23,819 nt of DNA, from NCBI GenBank assembly GCA_964293585.1, contig CAXYYS010000029.1, positions 1 through 23,819 on the forward strand. Reading direction: 5' to 3'. A model generated the notes under the pieces. It did no database searches, was not told the origin of the DNA, and saw only the letters and a list, made by a program, of their open reading frames with translations. The stretch's first letter is position 1; each line of letters begins with the position of its first letter. The position numbers were made by a program, and so were the translations under genes. This DNA comes from JAKVKY01 sp964293585. Lineage in GTDB: Bacteria; Bacillota; Negativicutes; Acidaminococcales; Acidaminococcaceae. Positions 23,701 to 23,819 of this stretch are shown in pieces.

Positions 23701-23819
23701 AGCATTAAAGCCGATAGCTTCGCCTTCCGAAGAAGTTACAGACAGGTTGGTAGCGCCCGTGCCGGTGATTGTGTTATTGCCGTAAGCATCAGCGTTCACG
23801 CCGTAAGCGCTGCCGCTAG
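20731..23819 (-). CDS. Autotransporter, 5' end outside the window
   Basis: The frame is open from the right edge to the stop at 20731-20733, 1028 whole codons. The signal peptide and true start are beyond the window; a GTG at 23799 is only an internal codon. The passenger part (about the first 700 residues) is a chain of degenerate Gly/Asn/Thr-rich units such as NxITMNGKISATGS followed by YGVxAxNG, as expected of a beta-helix. The last 280 or so residues form the 12-strand barrel that inserts in the outer membrane, from about KDHDVWAHMVHN to the terminal ELSYNWTF with final Phe. No cysteine occurs in the whole visible protein, normal for proteins exported through the periplasm unfolded. It implies a diderm envelope. 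A role in adhesion or surface exposure is likely but cannot be specified. Confidence 0.92.
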   Translation of the reverse strand, partial: SGSAYGVNADAYGNNTITGTGATNLSVTSSEGEAIGFNADGKAAVNTATGLKAITVDGTSTYDDVVAGLQANNNGVNNVTMDGALIVKGNTEKYVDGLRAYGGTSKNTLKGVTDIIVTGTGETDTVHGVRAASGTASNDITMNGKISATGSTDWAYGVDAVNGGANNIQGTVTSIEAEGEAGPVYGVRADNGTNTITMNSGKVSAKGTDLDGSRLAAIGTLNGGTNNFTGLTKISATGTGYGTEEAGDVSDVMGILIGGSSTFTNDSTLDVTADAMGTANAIGLQINDGDNTLPTLNSLAVTSEDGTAKGINADGGTNTVEVTTSVSAKATGSGNAGGVNTTGDAELTTTIGGTLTATAANGDAAAVNAASSGNTTVTVNGTTTVEAPNGSEYGGATIVNNEGTGTVTFNANGAMSATGNRAGGVNGAGAGTTTINGNGNTVTLKGTDSSAAALVTGGSKVTLINLKMDSQAPDKKAYSIFAYGTDGAEVNLEGTTIASSTTTNSAADIAYQNGSSAVGQDLNITIDSTSGITGAANVVDDSGTPSADNDSAALGAINITNAGTWNVTGDSNLNASGESSLTNTGLVDMTKDGTTAEKQVSSKLAVKSLTHNGNLIMDVSPEKVTTGDQIVTTTTSGSGKIKANILASEQDATYKDFLDTALITATGTADGNYSVTNNGDNNLEVGNWTYSLQPMKQADGSTIYHLVNNDLLSNKGKTIVSSVVSPDYWYYETNALYSDINNFNGARKDHDVWAHMVHNKTTLSNFSDQSGVDDVDSQYSGVVVGIDKKFSQSAKGSFWGGIMGGYGKASESFTGGDADLNSAHVGVYGVYRTTTDWYVGSILKYNRYSTDISSTTSAGTAGGVHTSDDLSQTGWGLSVIGGKRFTNNKGWFVEPQLELGYHRISEGDYTLGGTRVNVDAMTSKRVRAGFNVGKTIAYQSGANLDVFAQASMIHEFGGDGQITASNKYYPNNGSDNLEAKFDGTWGQYKLGLNYNTAKGDNGILALTYNQGSRRHSPLGFELSYNWTF

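Noticed and set aside
20731..23799. Autotransporter gene starting at the GTG at 23799
   Set aside because: The frame stays open to the window edge with the same repeat sequence, and there is no signal peptide or ribosome site at that codon, so the real start is outside.

Overview
The window reads as chromosomal DNA from a diderm member of the Firmicutes, probably class Negativicutes. The evidence is a Firmicutes-type SUF operon (SufU scaffold, SpoIIE/STAS signalling proteins elsewhere) together with an outer-membrane autotransporter whose barrel ends in Phe. That assignment is inference from gene content. Almost everything is on the minus strand. Only the 3' end of an unknown gene (1-54) and one STAS gene (11571-11873) are on the plus strand. 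I see no rRNA, tRNA, CRISPR array, insertion sequence or phage gene.

Layout. 141-278: a long imperfect palindrome that would fold into a rod-like RNA or cruciform. 292-5369: sufC-sufB-sufD-sufS-sufU, read right to left with overlapping ends, the complete minimal Fe-S cluster assembly pathway, with a good promoter at 5460-5488. 5524-5609: short degenerate repeats. 5614-7055: serS with its own promoter and terminator. 7105-8775: an AT-rich AlbA_2/RecG-like regulator preceded by a perfect 28-bp palindrome, the gene most likely to have been acquired laterally. 8878-11352: the class II (B12-dependent) ribonucleotide reductase with terminator, promoter and a palindromic operator candidate over the start site.

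11425-17028 is the most interesting part. It holds a STAS anti-anti-sigma-like protein (plus strand), converging on a minus-strand operon of a MATE-family transporter, a BMP-family lipoprotein and a membrane-bound SpoIIE-type PP2C phosphatase with an extracytoplasmic sensor. The MATE protein has a C-terminal extension of about 130 residues that looks like a degenerate RsbW/SpoIIAB-type GHKL domain. With STAS protein and phosphatase next door, this looks like a partner-switching module whose 'switch kinase' domain is fused to a transporter instead of acting on a sigma factor. No free RsbW or sigma factor gene is present.

17054-20487: sbcC and sbcD, the DNA end-processing nuclease, with 4-bp overlap. 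20619-23819: a large autotransporter gene, cut off by the window end, with a repetitive, cysteine-free beta-helical passenger and a complete barrel.

All protein assignments come from reading motifs by eye; no database search was run.
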